33,419 nt of DNA from Sulfuricaulis sp. Lineage in GTDB: Bacteria > Pseudomonadota > Gammaproteobacteria > Acidiferrobacterales > Sulfurifustaceae. Below, piece by piece: positions 16,374 through 24,681 of the stretch (position 1 is the first letter of the stretch; each line of letters begins with the position of its first letter). Where the stretch lies: positions 1 through 33,419 of the forward strand of contig JANLIC010000160.1 of assembly GCA_024654125.1 (NCBI GenBank). The letters run 5' to 3'. A model generated the notes under the pieces. That model was not told the DNA's origin, did no database searches, and worked only from the letters and a program-made list of their open reading frames with translations. A program made the translations under genes and the position numbers.

Positions 16374-17126
16374 TCAGAAAATGAGCTTGAGACCCACCAG
16401 CAGGGTAATGATCTGGAACACCCGCTTGATCCAGAGATTACCTTTAATAATGGACCAGTGGGCGCCGAGGTAGCCGCCCAGGAGCGAGCCGAGCAACAGA
16501 GCCGGCAGCCACGACCACTTGATATCCCCCAGAAGGCCCAAGGTCACGGCGCCGGTGCCGTTCCAGAACAATCCCACCAGCACCAGGGTGTAGGCCACCG
16601 CGCGCCGGTAGTCGAGCCCGAACCAGCGCACCAGCCACATCGTGCAGAAGAGCCCCGTACCTGAGGTGAGCGAACCGTTGAGCACGCCGACGACGAACAA
16701 CCCGAGACCACCCAGGACATAACCATGCCGCGTGCGGTGGATGGGCGCATGCACCATTCCCAGCTGCCGGTTGAAGTACGAGTAGAGACTGAGACCAATG
16801 GTCAGAACGCCCAGCGCGACGCGGGCGAACCGGTCCGGCACATCGAGGATGAAGGCAGCGCCGAGGATCACGCCGGGCAGTCCGGCGGCGAGAATGAACA
16901 GAGAGAATTTCCATTCGAGTGAATCTTCGCGCAAGTGCCGCAGCGTCGCACCCACGCCCAGCGCCACGCTCGCGACCTTGTGGGTGGCGAGTGCCACACC
17001 GAACGGCAGCCCCAGGAAAATCAACGCGGGGAATTGCAGCAGTCCGGCCCCGCCACCGGCGAACGCCGAGAACACATTCGCCACCAGCGACACCAGCAAC
17101 AGAATCAGCTGCTCGATCCCGTTCAC
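16374..17126 (-). CDS. TSUP family transporter (TauE/SafE-like)
   Basis: The 250-residue protein has about eight membrane helices arranged in two halves. The N-terminal 'FSAFAGGGAGLLQFPALIFLGLP' and the second-half 'GVLNGSLTSGTGLF' are the glycine-rich signatures of the TSUP (sulfite exporter TauE/SafE) family. Members move sulfite, sulfoacetate or other organic anions across the inner membrane. The substrate cannot be read from sequence; a sulfur compound is a reasonable guess given sat nearby. A second TSUP gene in this window (23885-24597) is broken. Confidence 0.87.
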   Translation of the reverse strand: MNGIEQLILLLVSLVANVFSAFAGGGAGLLQFPALIFLGLPFGVALATHKVASVALGVGATLRHLREDSLEWKFSLFILAAGLPGVILGAAFILDVPDRFARVALGVLTIGLSLYSYFNRQLGMVHAPIHRTRHGYVLGGLGLFVVGVLNGSLTSGTGLFCTMWLVRWFGLDYRRAVAYTLVLVGLFWNGTGAVTLGLLGDIKWSWLPALLLGSLLGGYLGAHWSIIKGNLWIKRVFQIITLLVGLKLIF

Positions 17127-17252
17127 CGGAACACCAGTCGATGGAGTTTCACTGGGGACATGGCCGCGGATTATGGCACGGATGACCGGTTAACCGCGGA
17201 TCCGACACCCGGCGGCGTCCTTCGGGGACAGCCTGCCGTGCGGCGAACCTGG

Positions 17253-17282
17253 TTGACACACTCGTGAAACAACACCTATCTT
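17253..17282 (+). promoter_or_regulatory. Predicted sigma-70 promoter for the DUF4124 gene
   Basis: A consensus -35 box TTGACA (17253-17258) is followed after 18 bases by TATCTT (17277-17282). The start codon of the next gene is at 17314 behind an AAGGAG site (17298-17303), so the implied 5' leader is only about 25 bases. Confidence 0.5.
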
Positions 17283-17313
17283 GAAGAGGAGATAGTTAAG
17301 GAGTCACCCATCC

Positions 17314-17973
17314 ATGCTGCTGCAAAAACTCACCCCCCTGCTCCTCCTCGGCGCGCTGCTAACCGGCATGGCGGCTCAAGCGGCCGAATCCCCGACCATC
17401 AAGAAATGCAAGGACGCGACCGGCCGATGGCATTACGGCGATAGCGCTGCCGTGGAATGCGCCAAATCCAAGGTAACGGTCTTATCCGAGGAGGGCACAA
17501 CCAAGAAGGTGATCGCGGCACCACCGACCGAACAGGAACTGAAGGAACACGAAGCACAACAGGATGGCATCGCGGCGGAGCGCGCGCGCGCCGAGGAACA
17601 GGCGCGCAAGGATGCCTTGTTGCTGGCCACCTATGGTGTCGAAGACGATATTCTCTATATCCGCGACCGCAAAATCGCGCAAATCGAATCCCAGATCAAG
17701 GCCAGCGAGGAAACACTAAAGTCGCTGCGCGGCGCGATGGCACGCATGGAAGCGCAAGTCAAGGATGAAGGCATGGATGTCAAGACAGCGGAAACCACCG
17801 TGAAGAACATTGATCTGACCAAGAACCAGATCGCGCGACATGAAGGAGCAATCGCCTCAAAGCGTCAGGAGCAGCAAGCGATGCGCGAGCAATACGCTGC
17901 GGAACTGGCGCGTTACCGTGAGCTGAAGAAAAAAGCGCCCGTAAAAAACCCTTCCACTGCGGCCAAAAATTGA
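17314..17973 (+). CDS. Exported DUF4124-domain coiled-coil protein
   Basis: The 219-residue protein has a signal peptide (residues ~1-24, cleavage near AQA-AE). A DUF4124-type segment follows at about 29-60, with 'KKCKDATGRWHYGD' and a second cysteine ('AVECAKSK'). From ~75 onward it is a long charged coiled coil with Lys/Glu/Ala heptads, ending in a basic tail. It is probably a periplasmic protein of structural or envelope role; DUF4124 proteins are common in gammaproteobacteria and largely uncharacterised. It converges with moaE, whose stop is 18 bases beyond its end. Confidence 0.85.
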   Translation: MLLQKLTPLLLLGALLTGMAAQAAESPTIKKCKDATGRWHYGDSAAVECAKSKVTVLSEEGTTKKVIAAPPTEQELKEHEAQQDGIAAERARAEEQARKDALLLATYGVEDDILYIRDRKIAQIESQIKASEETLKSLRGAMARMEAQVKDEGMDVKTAETTVKNIDLTKNQIARHEGAIASKRQEQQAMREQYAAELARYRELKKKAPVKNPSTAAKN

Positions 17974-17991
17974 TCTCGGGCGCCGCGCGCC

Positions 17992-18429
17992 TCACCCGGT
18001 TTTTTCCGGCACCACCCAGCGCCGTCCCTGCGCTGTCAATTCCTGTTTCCAGAAAGGTGCGCGCGTTTTCAACTCATCGATGATGTAGCGGCAAGCCATA
18101 AACGTGGCATCCCGGTGTGCCGCCCACACCGCCACGCAAACTATCGGGTCGTTCGGGCACAGCTCTCCGTATCGGTGAATCACCAGCACGTCTGCGATCG
18201 GCCAGCGGGCTGACGCCTCTTCCGCCACACGCTCCAGATGTTTCTGCGTCATGGGCGCGTAATGTTCGAGCGTCATCTTCCGGACTTCGTTTCCCTGATT
18301 GAAATCCCGCAGTGTGCCGACGAATACGGCAGTCGCGCCGAATTTCCCTGCCAGCGCGGGCTGTTCTGATTGATGGAGAGAGATCTCCTGCCACGGGTCG
18401 AAGGCCTGCTCCATAAGCCGTATTTTCAC
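17992..18429 (-). CDS. moaE: Molybdopterin synthase catalytic subunit
   Basis: The 145-residue MoaE transfers sulfur from MoaD thiocarboxylate to precursor Z, forming molybdopterin. Family features are 'GATAVFVGTLRDFN', 'LEHYAPM', the 'HRYGELCPND' segment and the C-terminal lysine-containing 'DELKTRAPFWKQE'. The predicted start is GTG 18429, overlapping the moaD stop by 4 bases (GTGA), so MoaD and MoaE are made together in the usual order. An in-frame ATG five codons later is an alternative start. Confidence 0.95.
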   Translation of the reverse strand: MKIRLMEQAFDPWQEISLHQSEQPALAGKFGATAVFVGTLRDFNQGNEVRKMTLEHYAPMTQKHLERVAEEASARWPIADVLVIHRYGELCPNDPIVCVAVWAAHRDATFMACRYIIDELKTRAPFWKQELTAQGRRWVVPEKTG

Positions 18430-18662
18430 TGCGCCCCTCCCGTCACCGATGGGAAAAACGCCACCTCATCCCCGTCGCGCACCGGCTGGTCGGGGCGCGC
18501 ATACTCCATGTTTACCGCCACCAGCGCATTGCCAGGCAGGGGAATCTGCGCCACGCGGTTCCAGACATCGGCGGCGCTGCGAATGCCTTCGCTATCGATG
18601 ATGTCCTGGTCCCTTCCCAAGCGCTCACGGAGGCTGGCAAAGAACCTGACTGTAATGCTCAT
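18426..18662 (-). CDS. moaD: Molybdopterin synthase sulfur carrier subunit, with two residues after GG
   Basis: The 78-residue ubiquitin-fold sulfur carrier MoaD shows 'VRFFASLRERLG' at the N-terminus and the C-terminal 'VRDGDEVAFFPSVTGG' region. In nearly all MoaD proteins the chain stops at the Gly-Gly that is adenylated and thiocarboxylated. Here Gly75-Gly76 is followed by Ala-Gln and then TGA. The overlap with moaE places that stop firmly. Either the tail is trimmed, the carrier tolerates it, or the base call is wrong. A TGGGGGTTT sequence ~6 bases upstream of the ATG is a weak ribosome site. Confidence 0.9.
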   Translation of the reverse strand: MSITVRFFASLRERLGRDQDIIDSEGIRSAADVWNRVAQIPLPGNALVAVNMEYARPDQPVRDGDEVAFFPSVTGGAQ

Positions 18663-18851
18663 GATTAAACCCCCAAGTATTCCAGGGTGAACCCCTGGGT
18701 AAGCTACGATAGAATATCAGGATCTCCTTAAAAGGGGCCGTTGTGGTCCTGCTCGCAGGCGTGTCAATTTTCATCGAACGCCCTAGTTTCCCGGGAATTG
18801 AAGCACCCACCGAAAATAAGTGAAACTTATGAGCGGTGCCAGTAAATCTTA

Positions 18852-18879
18852 TTTGGTTTGCGCACTCCGACACTATAGA
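18852..18879 (+). promoter_or_regulatory. Possible sat promoter
   Basis: TTTGGT (18852-18857) and TATAGA (18874-18879) are spaced by 16 bases and would give a ~65-base leader before sat. The remaining moaD-sat spacer (18663-18950) shows only a small hairpin (CCAGGG / CCCTGG near 18684-18700) close to the moaD start. Confidence 0.3.
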
Positions 18880-18950
18880 GTCTCGCGGCTAAGTCGTCAG
18901 AACACCTGAATTTCACACGACTTCGACAGGTACAGGAGAAGCGGGTCTCA

Positions 18951-20162
18951 ATGTCAAAATTGGTCAATCCACATGGCGGCGGAGAGCTGAAACCCCTCTT
19001 GCTCCAAGGCGCCGCGCTCACCGAAGAAAAGCAGCGCGCACAATCCCTGCCAAAAGTAAAAATCACTTCGCGCGAGACCGGCGATGTCATCATGATGGGT
19101 ATCGGCGGCTTCACTCCGCTGACCGGCTTCATGACCAAGGCCGACTGGCAGGGCGTTTGCGATGGCATGAAAATGGCCAATGGCCTGTTCTGGCCGATCC
19201 CGATCACCCTCTCCACCGACAAGGCCACGGCCGACGGCATCAAGACCGGCGCCGACGTGGCGCTGGTGGATAGCGAGTCCGGCGAGATCCTGGCCACGAT
19301 GAAGGTTTCCGAGAAATACACCATCGACAAGGCCCACGAGTGCATGACGGTGTACAAGACGACTGACCTGGAACACCCCGGCGTCAAGATGGTGATGGAA
19401 CAGGGCGACGTCAATCTCGCCGGCACGGTGAAAGTGCTCTCCACCGGCACGTTCAAGCAGGAATACGGCAACCAGTTCCTGACCCCGGCCGAAACCCGCG
19501 AGATGTTCAAGAAAAATGGCTGGTCCACCGTCGCCGCGTTCCAGACCCGCAACCCGATGCACCGCTCCCACGAATACCTCGCCAAAGTCGCCATCGAAAC
19601 CTGCGACGGCGTGCTGATTCACTCCCTACTCGGCAAGCTCAAGCCCGGCGACATCCCGGCCAGCGTGCGCTCCAGGGCCATCGGCGTCCTGATCGAAAAA
19701 TACTTCGCGAAGAACACCGTAATCCAGGCCGGCTACCCGCTGGACATGCGTTACGCCGGTCCGCGCGAGGCGCTGTTGCATGCGCTGTTCCGCCAGAATT
19801 ATGGCTGCTCGCACCTTATCGTCGGCCGTGACCATGCCGGCGTAGGCGACTACTACGGTCCGTTCGATGCGCATCACATTTTCGACGAGATCCCGAAAAA
19901 CGCGCTCGAGACCAAGCCCCTCAAGATCGACTGGACCTTCTGGTGCAACAAGTGTGATGGCATGGCTTCCATGCGTACCTGCCCGCACGAGGCCGGCGAC
20001 CGCATCCTGCTGTCCGGCACCAAGCTGCGCAAGGCGCTGTCGGAAGGCGAAGAAGTCTCCAGCAAGTTCTCGCGTCCCGAGGTGCTGGAAATCCTGCGCA
20101 CCTACTACGGCAGCCTGACCGAGAAGGTCGAGGTCAAGCTCTCCGGGCATTCAGGCCGATAG
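18951..20162 (+). CDS. sat: ATP sulfurylase, homo-oligomeric type
   Basis: The 403-residue enzyme interconverts ATP + sulfate and APS + pyrophosphate. The nucleotide motif [10 protein letters not shown] is at residues 198-207 and GRDHAG at 292-297. A CxxC...C-x-H cluster (C332, C335, C344, H346) resembles the zinc site of bacterial Sat proteins. This family is unrelated to the assimilatory CysDN pair. In sulfur oxidisers it runs in reverse, making ATP from APS; in other bacteria it can be assimilatory. No aprAB or qmo genes are adjacent, so the direction is not fixed by context. An AGGAG site (18934-18938) precedes ATG 18951. Confidence 0.95.
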   Translation: MSKLVNPHGGGELKPLLLQGAALTEEKQRAQSLPKVKITSRETGDVIMMGIGGFTPLTGFMTKADWQGVCDGMKMANGLFWPIPITLSTDKATADGIKTGADVALVDSESGEILATMKVSEKYTIDKAHECMTVYKTTDLEHPGVKMVMEQGDVNLAGTVKVLSTGTFKQEYGNQFLTPAETREMFKKNGWSTVAAFQTRNPMHRSHEYLAKVAIETCDGVLIHSLLGKLKPGDIPASVRSRAIGVLIEKYFAKNTVIQAGYPLDMRYAGPREALLHALFRQNYGCSHLIVGRDHAGVGDYYGPFDAHHIFDEIPKNALETKPLKIDWTFWCNKCDGMASMRTCPHEAGDRILLSGTKLRKALSEGEEVSSKFSRPEVLEILRTYYGSLTEKVEVKLSGHSGR

Positions 20163-20322
20163 ATTTCAGAACGCGAAGAATTCGTTAACTGTTTTTAATT
20201 TATTGATTACAACCTTAGATAGATGGAGTGCCGATACCAACATTCGTACGTACCGACAAATGCGATGGCTGCAAGGGTCAGGACAAGACCGCACGCAGGA
20301 ATAATCTCCTTTCCGTATAGTC

Positions 20323-20352
20323 AAAAAAAAGACCCCGCCTCTCGGCGGGGTC
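20323..20352 (-). terminator. Rho-independent terminator of the cold-shock gene
   Basis: Read on the minus strand, GACCCCGCC-GAGA-GGCGGGGTC forms a 9-bp GC stem followed by eight T. It lies 35 bases past the stop of the cold-shock gene. On the plus strand no T run follows, so it is not an obvious terminator for sat. Confidence 0.93.
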
Positions 20353-20386
20353 CTCGATTCAAAGCCTGCTTCCGCAGTACTTGGCG

Positions 20387-20590
20387 TTAGGCCGGCTGAA
20401 CGTTCGCTGCCGACGGACCTTTCGGGCCATCTTGCAGCTCATATTTCACCTGCTGACCTTCGGTCAGGCTCTTGAAGCCCGAACCTTGGACGGCGGAGTG
20501 ATGCACGAAGACATCCTTGCTGCCATCGGACGGGGTAATGAAACCGAAGCCCTTGGCGTCGTTGAACCACTTTACTGTTCCTGTATTCAC
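20387..20590 (-). CDS. Cold-shock domain protein (CspA family)
   Basis: The 67-residue single-domain OB-fold protein binds single-stranded RNA or DNA. It has '[15 protein letters not shown]' containing RNP1 and 'DVFVHHSAV' containing RNP2. It is an RNA chaperone of the CspA/CspD group; which paralogue it is cannot be told. The start appears to be GTG 20590, preceded by AAAGAGGT about 5-6 bases away. No in-frame ATG exists nearby. The gap up to msrA leaves room for the long structured leader typical of cold-shock mRNAs. Confidence 0.94.
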   Translation of the reverse strand: MNTGTVKWFNDAKGFGFITPSDGSKDVFVHHSAVQGSGFKSLTEGQQVKYELQDGPKGPSAANVQPA

Positions 20591-20900
20591 AAAAATACCT
20601 CTTTAATAGTTGAATTGCGATATTTTGCAGATCATTCCTGAAAGCGTTTGCGGGAGTAGCTGCCGAAGAAACTGGGAGGAACTACCGAACTGTCTGCAAG
20701 AACTGTACTGCAAGTCCGGAACTATACAGAAGTGGAGATGAATAGCTACTTATTCTTTAGGCCGGGGGACCGGGTGGCTGGCTGCTTTAACTCTATCTGA
20801 AGCATACATGCCTTATCCTTAAGGCATATCAGTTCCCGCAACCAATAAGCCAAAGCCCAGTCATATAACTAACGCATTGATCATTCGAAAGAGGCAGAAG
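20591..20900. promoter_or_regulatory. Divergent spacer between cold-shock gene and msrA, with an inverted repeat
   Basis: The 310 bases hold no credible gene. ATGCCTTA-TCCT-TAAGGCAT (20808-20827) is an 8-bp perfect inverted repeat 73 bases before the msrA ATG, and may be an operator or leader hairpin. The left part is presumably the long leader and promoter of the cold-shock gene. Confidence 0.4.
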
Positions 20901-21524
20901 ATGCACAGAAATCTATCCAAATTCATGTCGCTGCTGGTCGGACTGATTTTAGGTGCGGCACTGGTCGCCACCGCGGCGGAGCCGACGGCGAAGGCCAAAA
21001 GAGAGACGGCGACGGCTGTTTTTGCCGGCGGCTGCTTCTGGTGCATGGAGCCGCCGTACGACAAACTGCCGGGGGTGGTGGCGACCATCTCAGGCTACAG
21101 TGGCGGACAATTGTCGAATCCGACTTACGAGCAGGTTTCGGCGGGTAGCACCGGGCATATAGAGGTAATTCAGGTCACCTATGACCCGAAACGGGTCAGT
21201 TATGAAAAGCTGCTAGAAGTGTTCTGGCGTAACGTCGATCCGCTCGACCCGGGTGGGCAGTTCTGCGACCGCGGCAGCACTTACTCCACGGCAATCTTCT
21301 ATCAAAACGAAGAGCAGAAGAAACTCGCAGAACAGTCGAAGGCCAAGATTGAGAAGAAGCTTGGAAAATCAGTCGTCACCGCGACCCGCCCGGCCGCGAC
21401 CTTCTATGCGGCCGAGGATTACCACCAGGATTACTACAAAAAAAATCCCTTACGATATAAATATTATCGTTATTCCTGTGGGCGCGACCATCGCCTTGAG
21501 GAGTTGTGGGGGAGAAACAGTTGA
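20901..21524 (+). CDS. msrA: Peptide-methionine (S)-S-oxide reductase, exported
   Basis: MsrA reduces the S form of methionine sulfoxide in proteins. The active-site motif GGCFWCME has its catalytic cysteine at residue 45. 'GYSGG', 'GHIEVIQVTYDP' and 'DPGGQFCDRGSTYSTAIFY' are family hallmarks, and the C-terminal 'CGRDHR' offers a recycling cysteine. Residues ~1-26 form a signal peptide (hydrophobic run ending in ATA-A), so the enzyme probably works in the periplasm. ATG 20901 is preferred because AAAGAGG (20888-20894) lies 6 bases upstream; a TTG at 20877 would only lengthen the basic leader. Confidence 0.94.
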   Translation: MHRNLSKFMSLLVGLILGAALVATAAEPTAKAKRETATAVFAGGCFWCMEPPYDKLPGVVATISGYSGGQLSNPTYEQVSAGSTGHIEVIQVTYDPKRVSYEKLLEVFWRNVDPLDPGGQFCDRGSTYSTAIFYQNEEQKKLAEQSKAKIEKKLGKSVVTATRPAATFYAAEDYHQDYYKKNPLRYKYYRYSCGRDHRLEELWGRNS

Positions 21525-21980
21525 CCGCCGCGCTGCACTAAAAAACTAGCGACAGTGCCCGGAGCGTAATTTCCTTCGGCGGCGTCGGCCAAGCGACACA
21601 AGGCACATTGTTGCATGTGGCGGCCCGGCACACCCCCTTCGAAAAAGCTTGGCCGCGGAAAAGGGTCGCCCGGCTCCACGTAACCCGGCGGATATACGTT
21701 ACTTCTGCCGGCGTGGTCTCAGTCATGTCCACTTTTGGTGCAAAAAATAGATAAAGTCTAAATTGTATTGCGATAGCGCCATTCTTCAACAGAATCTGCT
21801 GCGTGCGCCCTGACATTCCCCATTGCGGGTTATATTTTTTTCCAATACGAGAGTAATCTGTCCGCCTTGAAAAACAAGGAGGCTCCCTCGCTCAACAAGA
21901 CGGTTCAGTCGCCCAGCCTCCCGACGGCAAGCAAGCACCCGACCCCAACAATCAACAAACCAGTTGCACTGGAGAAATGA
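21525..21980. other. Gene-free 456-base spacer
   Basis: No frame here on either strand looks like a real protein. The AT-rich stretch 21730-21770 may contain a promoter. An imperfect hairpin CCGCCTTG-AAAAA-CAAGGAGG occurs at 21862-21882, about 100 bases before the first PilZ gene. No terminator is evident for msrA. Confidence 0.5.
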
Positions 21981-22259
21981 TTGCAAGAAAAACGCCGATA
22001 CGAGCGACGCCCCGAAACATTGCGGATGTCCGTCAAGCCGGTTGTCGGTCAGACCAAAACCTATACCACGCTTGATATCAGCCATGGCGGCATGTTTCTG
22101 ATGTCCCAGATCAGCGAGCAGGTACCGGTTGGCACCGTGGTCGTCATCTCGCCGGCCCGCCATTTGCCCGGGATTACCCCGCCGGCGATCAAGGCGCGCG
22201 TGGTGCGATCCAACGCCGAGGGGATGGGGATTGAATTTATCAATGAGAGCGCGAGCTAG
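21981..22259 (+). CDS. Single-domain PilZ protein (first of three)
   Basis: The 92-residue protein is a bare PilZ domain. The c-di-GMP-binding arginine motif RxxxR is present at residues 5-9 (or 6-10, in KRRYERR), and the second motif reads DISHGG at 32-37 (consensus D/NxSxxG). The end 'RVVRSNAEGMGIEFI' is a typical final strand. The likely start is TTG 21981, behind GGAGAA at 21971-21976; the ATG at 21977 is in another frame. PilZ domains bind c-di-GMP and alter partner proteins in motility, pilus or exopolysaccharide control. The next PilZ gene is clearly its paralogue. Confidence 0.85.
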   Translation: MQEKRRYERRPETLRMSVKPVVGQTKTYTTLDISHGGMFLMSQISEQVPVGTVVVISPARHLPGITPPAIKARVVRSNAEGMGIEFINESAS

Positions 22260-22414
22260 TTGTGGATTTTCACAAATCGGCAGATACGCCACCTTCAGGA
22301 ATCAAAACCACTCACCGCGAAACAGTCTGGATTCGATCCCGTTATCATGCCGAGGTACTGCTGTGAAAGACAACAATAACTGAATAACAACCCTGTCAGT
22401 TTGCCGAGGAAAAA

Positions 22415-22696
22415 ATGAAAGATAAACGCATACATGAAAGAAATCCCAAATCGTTGCAAATGACAGTCAAGTTGCCCCAGGGCGATGCCCGAACCCTGGC
22501 CACGGGCAATGTTGGGGACGGCGGCATCTTCCTCCTGGCTGCACGGGGCGAATGCCTCCCTGTCGGCACCGATATCGTCATTACGCCGTTACAGACGATC
22601 GGCGGGACATCGCCTCCCCCGTCCATCAAAGGACGGGTCGTCCACGTGACCGACGAAGGGATGGGGATCGCGTTTCTCGAAACCAACTTTACCTAG
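22415..22696 (+). CDS. Single-domain PilZ protein (second of three)
   Basis: The 93-residue PilZ domain has RIHER at residues 5-9 and NVGDGG at 32-37. The serine of the usual D/NxSxxG motif is glycine here, which might weaken c-di-GMP binding. It aligns along its whole length with the protein encoded at 21981, sharing 'ER(x)P(x)(x)L(x)M(x)VK' and 'EGMGI(x)F', so a local duplication is likely. ATG 22415 is preceded by a GAGGAAAAAA ribosome site. Confidence 0.85.
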   Translation: MKDKRIHERNPKSLQMTVKLPQGDARTLATGNVGDGGIFLLAARGECLPVGTDIVITPLQTIGGTSPPPSIKGRVVHVTDEGMGIAFLETNFT

Positions 22697-22796
22697 CGAC
22701 CCCGGGGTCAAGCCGCAACACCAAGCCGGTCTGTGCGATCGCGCGGTTCACGTGAACCACACCACTGTTGAGGTCGCCGATCGCGCTAACCCGCGA

Positions 22797-23072
22797 TTAC
22801 ATGAAATCATAATCGAGAAACAACACCCCCATGCCTTGATCGGTCACGCGCCCCACCCGGGCCGAAACGGTGGAGGTCTCATCGCGCCCTATGGGCAGGC
22901 ACTTGTCCCGGTCTAACAGGATATACGCCCCCTTCTTGCTGAGGTCACGGGTATGCGGCCTGACCTTGCCGAGACGCGGTGGATCGATTATTTCAAGGGA
23001 AAGTGACACTTCCTGACGTTCTTCATCGCGCCTTTCCAAGAAAGCCCCCCTTCTTAGTATTGCAATATCCAT
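22797..23072 (-). CDS. Single-domain PilZ protein (third of three, opposite strand)
   Basis: The 91-residue protein carries the PilZ signatures ERRDEERQE (RxxxR at 15-19) and RDLSKKGAY (DxSxxG at 43-48). Its C-terminal 'GRVTDQGMGVLFLDYDF' matches the final strand of the two neighbours. It is more divergent than they are and faces them, with a 100-base spacer. No strong ribosome site precedes ATG 23072, so the exact start is less certain. It is a likely c-di-GMP receptor, with unknown target. Confidence 0.8.
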   Translation of the reverse strand: MDIAILRRGAFLERRDEERQEVSLSLEIIDPPRLGKVRPHTRDLSKKGAYILLDRDKCLPIGRDETSTVSARVGRVTDQGMGVLFLDYDFM

Positions 23073-23136
23073 TAAACTTAACAGACTGTGGGGATCTTTC
23101 TGGGGTTAACCGTTTTCAAGAAAAGTAGCAAACGTC

Positions 23137-23874
23137 ATGTCTCCTGATCGTCGCAGCTTCATTCTCGTGATGTTGGTGATTACGGCGCTGCTGGCCGTTC
23201 TCATGCTGCCGTCGATGGCGCAAGACCCCGCTTATCACATTTTCGCCGACCGCCGCGGCCTATTGGGCATTCCGAACTTCCTGAACATCACCACCAACCT
23301 CGCGTTTCTGGCCGCGGGCATCGCGGGGATCCTGTTTTGTACTTCGCCCCAGAAAGTGCTTGGCGCTCGACAGGCGTGGCTGGCGTGCTTCGCCGGCGTG
23401 GCGCTGGTGAGTGTCGGGTCCGCTTACTATCACCTGGCACCTGACAACAACACGCTGGTGTGGGACCGTCTGCCGATGAGCATCGGGTTTATGGCGCTGT
23501 CGGTGGCGGTGCTGACCGAATACGTCAACCCGCGCCTGGAGAAATTCCTGCTCGCCCCCGCCATCGTCCTCGGGATTGCCAGCGTAATTACCTGGCACTA
23601 CACCGACGATCTGCGCCTGTACGTGCTGGTGCAGTTCCTCCCTCTCCTTGTGATTCCGGCAATTCTGCTCCTGTACCACCGCCCCGGAAAAAACCACGTA
23701 TTCCTGCTCACGGCGCTCGTGCTCTACATGGTCTCGAAACTGACCGAGCACTATGACCATGCCGTTTTCAGTCTGACAAGCGAAATTATCAGCGGCCATT
23801 CGCTCAAACACCTGCTCGCCGCGACGGCGCTGTTCGTCGTTGCTTTGATGCTCCGGAAACGCTCGATTCAGTAG
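23137..23874 (+). CDS. Ceramidase-like (CREST superfamily) membrane protein
   Basis: The 245-residue protein has about seven hydrophobic helices. The hallmark polar positions of the alkaline ceramidase/CREST hydrolases are visible: S95-x3-H99 in GSAYYH, D110 in WDRLP, and H221-x3-H225 in GHSLKH. These coordinate a catalytic zinc within the membrane in characterised members. An amide hydrolase acting on a lipid is the natural inference, but bacterial substrates are unknown and classical ceramides are rare in this group. The start is ATG 23137. The next gene, a broken transporter, begins 10 bases after the stop. Confidence 0.8.
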   Translation: MSPDRRSFILVMLVITALLAVLMLPSMAQDPAYHIFADRRGLLGIPNFLNITTNLAFLAAGIAGILFCTSPQKVLGARQAWLACFAGVALVSVGSAYYHLAPDNNTLVWDRLPMSIGFMALSVAVLTEYVNPRLEKFLLAPAIVLGIASVITWHYTDDLRLYVLVQFLPLLVIPAILLLYHRPGKNHVFLLTALVLYMVSKLTEHYDHAVFSLTSEIISGHSLKHLLAATALFVVALMLRKRSIQ

Positions 23875-23884
23875 AATTTAACGC

Positions 23885-24597
23885 ATGCCGTTCGATCTCT
23901 CTGCTATTGCCGTTCCGCTGTGGTTACCCGTGGCATGGGGTCTGCTGGTGGGCCTGGTGTTTTCGCTGGTGGGTGCGGCCGGGGGCATCCTCGCCTCGTT
24001 CGGCCTGATATCGGTGATCGGCCTCACCGATCCCAACATGGTGAAACCCATGGCGCAGGCGCTGACGCTGGCGGCACCGCTGGTGGCGGTGCCGGCGTAT
24101 TACCGGCAGTGCCGGCTGGTAGCGCCGCCTTCGAGGGACTGATCGCCACCGGTGGCGAGCCCTGTATGTTCGGCGTGCGCAGCCGCTGCTGGTCGCCGCT
24201 CACCGCGGAATTCGAATTCGGCGAGGAACATTTCCGTTACCGCCCATGGGTGGCGTTCACCATGGGCATGGGGATCGCCATTCTGTCCTCGGCGCTGGGC
24301 GTGGGCGGCGGCTTCCTGCTGGTGCCGTTCATGGCGCTGATGTTGCATCTGCCGATGTTCGTCATCGCCGGTACCGCAGCGCTCGCCATTTTCGTGAGCT
24401 CGGCCACGTCGATCGCCAATTACGTCGCGCTTGGAGTGCGCCTCGACCTGCCGTTGCTTATCTTGCTGCTCGCCGGTACTTTCCTTGGTGCCTGGCTTGG
24501 CCCACGGCTGTCGCGCGTCCTGCGCGAGCGCTGGTTGAAAATTCTGCTGACGCTGGTGCTGTCGGGGATTGCGTTGCAATATTTTGGGGTGCTCTAG
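23885..24597 (+). pseudogene. TSUP (TauE/SafE-like) transporter gene broken by frameshift and internal deletion
   Basis: The first 79 codons, from ATG 23885, encode a normal TSUP N-terminus with 'FSLVGAAGGILASFGLISV' and 'KPMAQALTLAAPLVAVPAYYRQCRLV'. After base 24121 this frame runs into a stop at 24140-24142. From about 24121 the frame beginning AGC-GCC-GCC carries the second half: a soluble linker ('AAFEGLIATGGEPC'), then 'ALGVGGGFLLVPF' and four or so helices to the stop at 24597. The joined length is ~237 residues, and the helices expected between the two parts are missing. So this is a deletion plus a shift, not merely a single-base error. It is probably non-functional. Confidence 0.8.
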
Positions 24598-24681
24598 CGA
24601 TGGTCAAGTGGTGACGCATTTCGTAGCTGACGGAACAGCAATTTCATCTCCTCTGGCAGATCGCGCATACAACTAATCCCA
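24598..24681. other. Non-coding start of the AT-richer accessory block
   Basis: Base composition shifts here from the GC-rich TSUP gene to lower-GC sequence that continues through ~28630. Nothing recognisable is present in these bases. Confidence 0.3.

Noticed and set aside
18663-18720. Molybdenum-cofactor riboswitch upstream of moaD
   Set aside because: Only a 6-bp hairpin is visible; the multi-helix structure of that riboswitch class is not apparent.
21470-21816. Minus-strand frames with Cys residues in the spacer after msrA
   Set aside because: No domain, no start signals, and composition typical of chance frames.
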